From NCBI RefSeq assembly GCF_005818865.1, contig NZ_VBRY01000003.1, positions 248,001-312,000 on the forward strand: a stretch of DNA of 64,000 bases, in the 5' to 3' direction. Positions 61,707-64,000 of the stretch are shown in pieces. Every line of letters starts with the position of its first letter. Within the stretch, counting starts at the first letter, position 1. Origin of the DNA: Mariprofundus erugo. GTDB taxonomy: Bacteria; Pseudomonadota; Zetaproteobacteria; Mariprofundales; Mariprofundaceae. A program made the position numbers and the translations under genes. The notes beneath the pieces are model-generated. The model did not search any database. It was not told where the DNA came from and worked only from the letters and a program-made list of their open reading frames with translations.

Positions 61707-63274
61707 TGGCTGAAAATATTACTCACGATCGCTGCAATTTTCGTGGCCAAGAAAGGTGGCACAGCATTACCAACCTGGGTGTACTGTTGGGTTCGGTTGC
61801 CAACAAAGAAGTAATTGTCGGGGAATGTCTGGATCCTGGCAGCTTCGCGTACTGTAAGGCTCCGGCATTGGGCCGGGTCGTAATGAATAAAGTAATGACC
61901 ATCCTTGGAAATATGGCTGGTGATTGTTGTTGCGTAGCGCTCGGCAACCTGCACTCTGAATCGATCGGCGAATTTGCCCGAGCTCCAGTTCTTGTGATCG
62001 GGGGCAAGTGCACTTGGGAAGTTTGCAGCCTTTGGTGTCCAGTTGTTTTCATGGCCGGTTGTACCGAATGCTGAGCAGAAAAGGTAACGAGTCAGGTCGC
62101 CTGGAATGTGTCCACGGGTTTCATGATTACAGATTCCTTTCCAGCCACGAGGGTCCCGGTACCAGTCCGCCAGGTCGCGGCACCTGTCAGATACGACTCC
62201 GGAAGTTTCCGTTGTTGCCCAGTTTGACCCTCTTCCCAAAGACTGTGAATCGATTGTGGACACTGCCTGTTTCATGGTGCGGGCAATATCATCCATGCCG
62301 CTTTTGCTGACAGCTTCAATAGCTGTTGCGGAGTGATGCTTAATTGCCTCGGCCCAGCTTTTCATTGAGTCAGGACCTTTGGATAATCCACTCCTCAGTC
62401 TGGGGAGGTCACTGATGATTTCTTTAACTGTTGGTGCAGGGGTTGCTGCCAGCGTGTCTGGGGTTACCCTGTTTGCTATATCAGTGCGAACGCCAAGAAG
62501 GATGACTCGATGGCGTGCCTGCGGAATGCCATATTGTTCGGCGCGAATAATAAAATCAGAAGAGTCTGGTTCAGAGCAGTCAGTTCCGGAGGCAACCACA
62601 AGTGAGAAGATCTGATATGTGTTTTTTTCATCACCTGTCTGTAGCGCCAGTGCAGGGCAGTGCAGGTCCTCCCTTATTTTGTCGAAAATTTGAAGGCCGC
62701 CGACTTTTGCCGACAGTATGCCTTTCACGTTTTCCATCACGAACACCGCAGGGGCAAAACGGGCGATGATGTTCAGGTATTCCTTGTAGAGAAAGTTTCT
62801 GTGGTCATTTTCAGCCTTGTAGTTTGCAATGCCGGCATTTCTGGCTCTGCCAACCAGCGAATATGCCTGACATGGCGGACCACCAATCAACACCCAGTTG
62901 CCTGGATTCTTACCCAGTGCCTTTCCTATTAAATGTTCGATTTCCTCATTGTTTTCACCAAGGGTAAGTTGCCTTGCTTCTTCATCTGCGGCCTGGGCCT
63001 GTCTTTGAAGATGTGGAAAACGATATAGTTGTTCTTCCGGGTCTTTGCCAAGGTATCCGGCAAGAAACCGATAGTATTCATCGGGAGCTTGCCCGGATGG
63101 AAACTGTCGGTAAAACGCTCGCAGTTTAAGTGTCTTGCGAGCACTGGCCTCTTTTTCAATCGACAGGGCAATTTTAAACGGGTTGTGACCGGAGAAGTTT
63201 GTATAGCCGGAGAAGCCTTCACCAAGGCCACCGGGCCCGGCAAACAGATCAATGATTTTAATTTGGGAGTCCAC
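61703..63274 (-). CDS. C5 cytosine-specific DNA methyltransferase
   Basis: Encodes 523 residues. Motifs: IDLFAGPGGLGEGFSG (I, AdoMet), GGPPCQAYSL (IV, catalytic Cys-135), FVMENVKGI (VI), QARHRVILLG (VIII), a target-recognition region (about 330-440), and QVGNAVPPFLA (X). A long insert at about 60-120 is unusual for small Dcm-like enzymes. It would mark host DNA against the convergent ATPase/Z1/nuclease/AIPR operon; the target site cannot be predicted. Confidence 0.93.
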   Translation of the reverse strand: MDSQIKIIDLFAGPGGLGEGFSGYTNFSGHNPFKIALSIEKEASARKTLKLRAFYRQFPSGQAPDEYYRFLAGYLGKDPEEQLYRFPHLQRQAQAADEEARQLTLGENNEEIEHLIGKALGKNPGNWVLIGGPPCQAYSLVGRARNAGIANYKAENDHRNFLYKEYLNIIARFAPAVFVMENVKGILSAKVGGLQIFDKIREDLHCPALALQTGDEKNTYQIFSLVVASGTDCSEPDSSDFIIRAEQYGIPQARHRVILLGVRTDIANRVTPDTLAATPAPTVKEIISDLPRLRSGLSKGPDSMKSWAEAIKHHSATAIEAVSKSGMDDIARTMKQAVSTIDSQSLGRGSNWATTETSGVVSDRCRDLADWYRDPRGWKGICNHETRGHIPGDLTRYLFCSAFGTTGHENNWTPKAANFPSALAPDHKNWSSGKFADRFRVQVAERYATTITSHISKDGHYFIHYDPAQCRSLTVREAARIQTFPDNYFFVGNRTQQYTQVGNAVPPFLATKIAAIVSNIFSH

Positions 63275-63323
63275 GGCAGAAGGCTACCAGGGTGGATACG
63301 TAATTCCCAGGGAGCAAATGTAA

Positions 63324-63788
63324 TTACGGCTCGGGGACCTTTCCGATAATTTCATGTTCACTGTTGTCCGAGTTGAGCCACATGCTGAGTTGCTCGAGTA
63401 GTTCAGCCTCATCAAGTCTGTACTTCCCTTTCAAGGCACATTCCCAGATGGTTAGAATGCGCCAGCCAGACTTTTTAAGTAGTTGGCTGTTGACGGTATC
63501 GCGAGTTTTATTTCCTTCAATTTTTGTTCGCCAGAAATCAATTCGGCTGGCAGGCCATTTGAACAGGTGGCAGTGATGGGCATGCCAGAAGCACCCATGT
63601 ACAAATATAGCGGCCTGATGGCGCTTCAACACAATATCCGGTTTTCCGGGAAGCGAATCAACGTGAATTCTGAAGCGAAAGCCTCGTCGATGCAGCAGGC
63701 TGCGAATGCGTATTTCGGGCTTTGTGTTTTTTCCCCGAATGCCTGCCATCATCCGGCTTCGGGTTGTGCCATCAACAACATCTGTCAT
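63324..63788 (-). CDS. vsr: Very short patch repair (Vsr) endonuclease
   Basis: Encodes 154 residues. MTDVVDGTTRSRMMAGIRGKNTKPE, then GKPDIVLKRHQAAIFVHGCFWHAHHCHLFKWP with the Vsr catalytic Asp and the zinc-binding His/Cys cluster. It repairs T:G mismatches that result from deamination of 5-methylcytosine, so it would protect sites methylated by the neighbouring methyltransferase. Start overlaps the upstream ORF stop by one base. Confidence 0.93.
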   Translation of the reverse strand: MTDVVDGTTRSRMMAGIRGKNTKPEIRIRSLLHRRGFRFRIHVDSLPGKPDIVLKRHQAAIFVHGCFWHAHHCHLFKWPASRIDFWRTKIEGNKTRDTVNSQLLKKSGWRILTIWECALKGKYRLDEAELLEQLSMWLNSDNSEHEIIGKVPEP

Positions 63789-63994
63789 CAGGCGTCGAGT
63801 CGGAGACCCATGCGTTTCATGAAAACGGGGTAAGCAGCCTCGTAAACCTGATCACCATACAGTTCAAACATGGTGCGAATCGTTTTGTTGACCTCGGTTG
63901 CTTCATCGGGTGAGAAAGTTCTGGTTCCCGTGGCGATATCATAAATTTCTTCGGCAGGGTCATCAGGGTGCAATAACAGTCCGCGTTCAGACAT
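63788..63994 (-). CDS. Small ORF upstream of vsr, may extend beyond window
   Basis: Encodes 68 residues from ATG 63994 (MSERGLLLHPDDPAEEIYDI), but the frame stays open to the right edge, so this may be the C-terminus of a longer protein. Acidic, with a helical look (TMFELYGDQVYEAAYPVFMKRM). Not recognised. It is coupled to vsr by a TGATG overlap and belongs to the methyltransferase side of the island. Confidence 0.5.
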   Translation of the reverse strand: MSERGLLLHPDDPAEEIYDIATGTRTFSPDEATEVNKTIRTMFELYGDQVYEAAYPVFMKRMGLRLDA

Positions 63995-64000
63995 GGTTGC

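Noticed and set aside
1-64000. tRNA or rRNA genes
   Set aside because: No T-loop GTTCGANTCC with matching acceptor stems, and no rRNA signature, was noticed on either strand; a covariance scan would be needed to be certain.

Overview
The window looks like a chromosomal segment of a free-living Gram-negative proteobacterium. Evidence is the mix of lipoproteins, a tripartite RND efflux system, type IV pilus minor pilins, lspA, lon, htpX, ffh, mutS, glnD, a class A penicillin-binding protein and a cimA-type citramalate synthase. GC content is moderate to high except in the AT-richer right end. Zetaproteobacteria (Mariprofundus-like) would fit, but that is an impression from gene content, not something the sequence proves.

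Region 1 (1-9.5 kb): two Fe-S proteins with ferredoxin-like and CDGSH domains, two paralogous 65-residue proteins, and between them a 6-kb gene for an alanine-rich hendecad-repeat coiled-coil protein. That protein carries the same folded domain at both ends and a POTRA-like C-terminus. A pirin and two unknown membrane proteins follow. Region 2 (10.6-19.5 kb, minus): a probable six-gene operon of RND pump, adaptor, outer-membrane channel, LigB/YgiD-type dioxygenase, old yellow enzyme and a nitroreductase-methyltransferase fusion. Its make-up suggests handling of electrophilic or aromatic compounds. Region 3 (19.7-30 kb): YceI, cytochrome b561, a LysR regulator, ffh, an EamA half-transporter, a quinone oxidoreductase, cimA, phhB and PBP1A.

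Region 4 (30-37 kb): FimT/GspH, PilV, PilW and PilX minor pilins. Next come two secreted proteins sharing a CH...AHGD motif and a C-terminal LREIYG tail, flanking a membrane spermidine-synthase-like/TPR fusion that lacks the usual catalytic motif. Region 5 (37-50.3 kb): housekeeping genes cinA-like, htpX, lon, lspA, trkH, mutS, a DUF4156 lipoprotein and glnD. Region 6 (50.5-54.4 kb): a cysteine-rich unknown, a four-copy tandem array of a roughly 143-bp repeat, and two NERD-domain paralogues. The first NERD protein lacks the catalytic lysine. Both genes have the same palindrome at the same distance from a putative -10. An Abi_2 remnant follows.

Region 7 (54.4-64 kb): an AT-richer, probably acquired defence island. 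A GHKL (MutL/MORC-like) ATPase, a Z1 helicase, a PD-(D/E)XK (DUF4420) protein and an AIPR protein form one overlapping operon. It converges on a C5 cytosine methyltransferase and a Vsr endonuclease preceded by a small ORF that may continue past the edge.

Three dispersed intergenic repeat modules recur through the window. One supplies the Shine-Dalgarno of phhB; another forms the tandem array and also sits in the leader of the giant coiled-coil gene.
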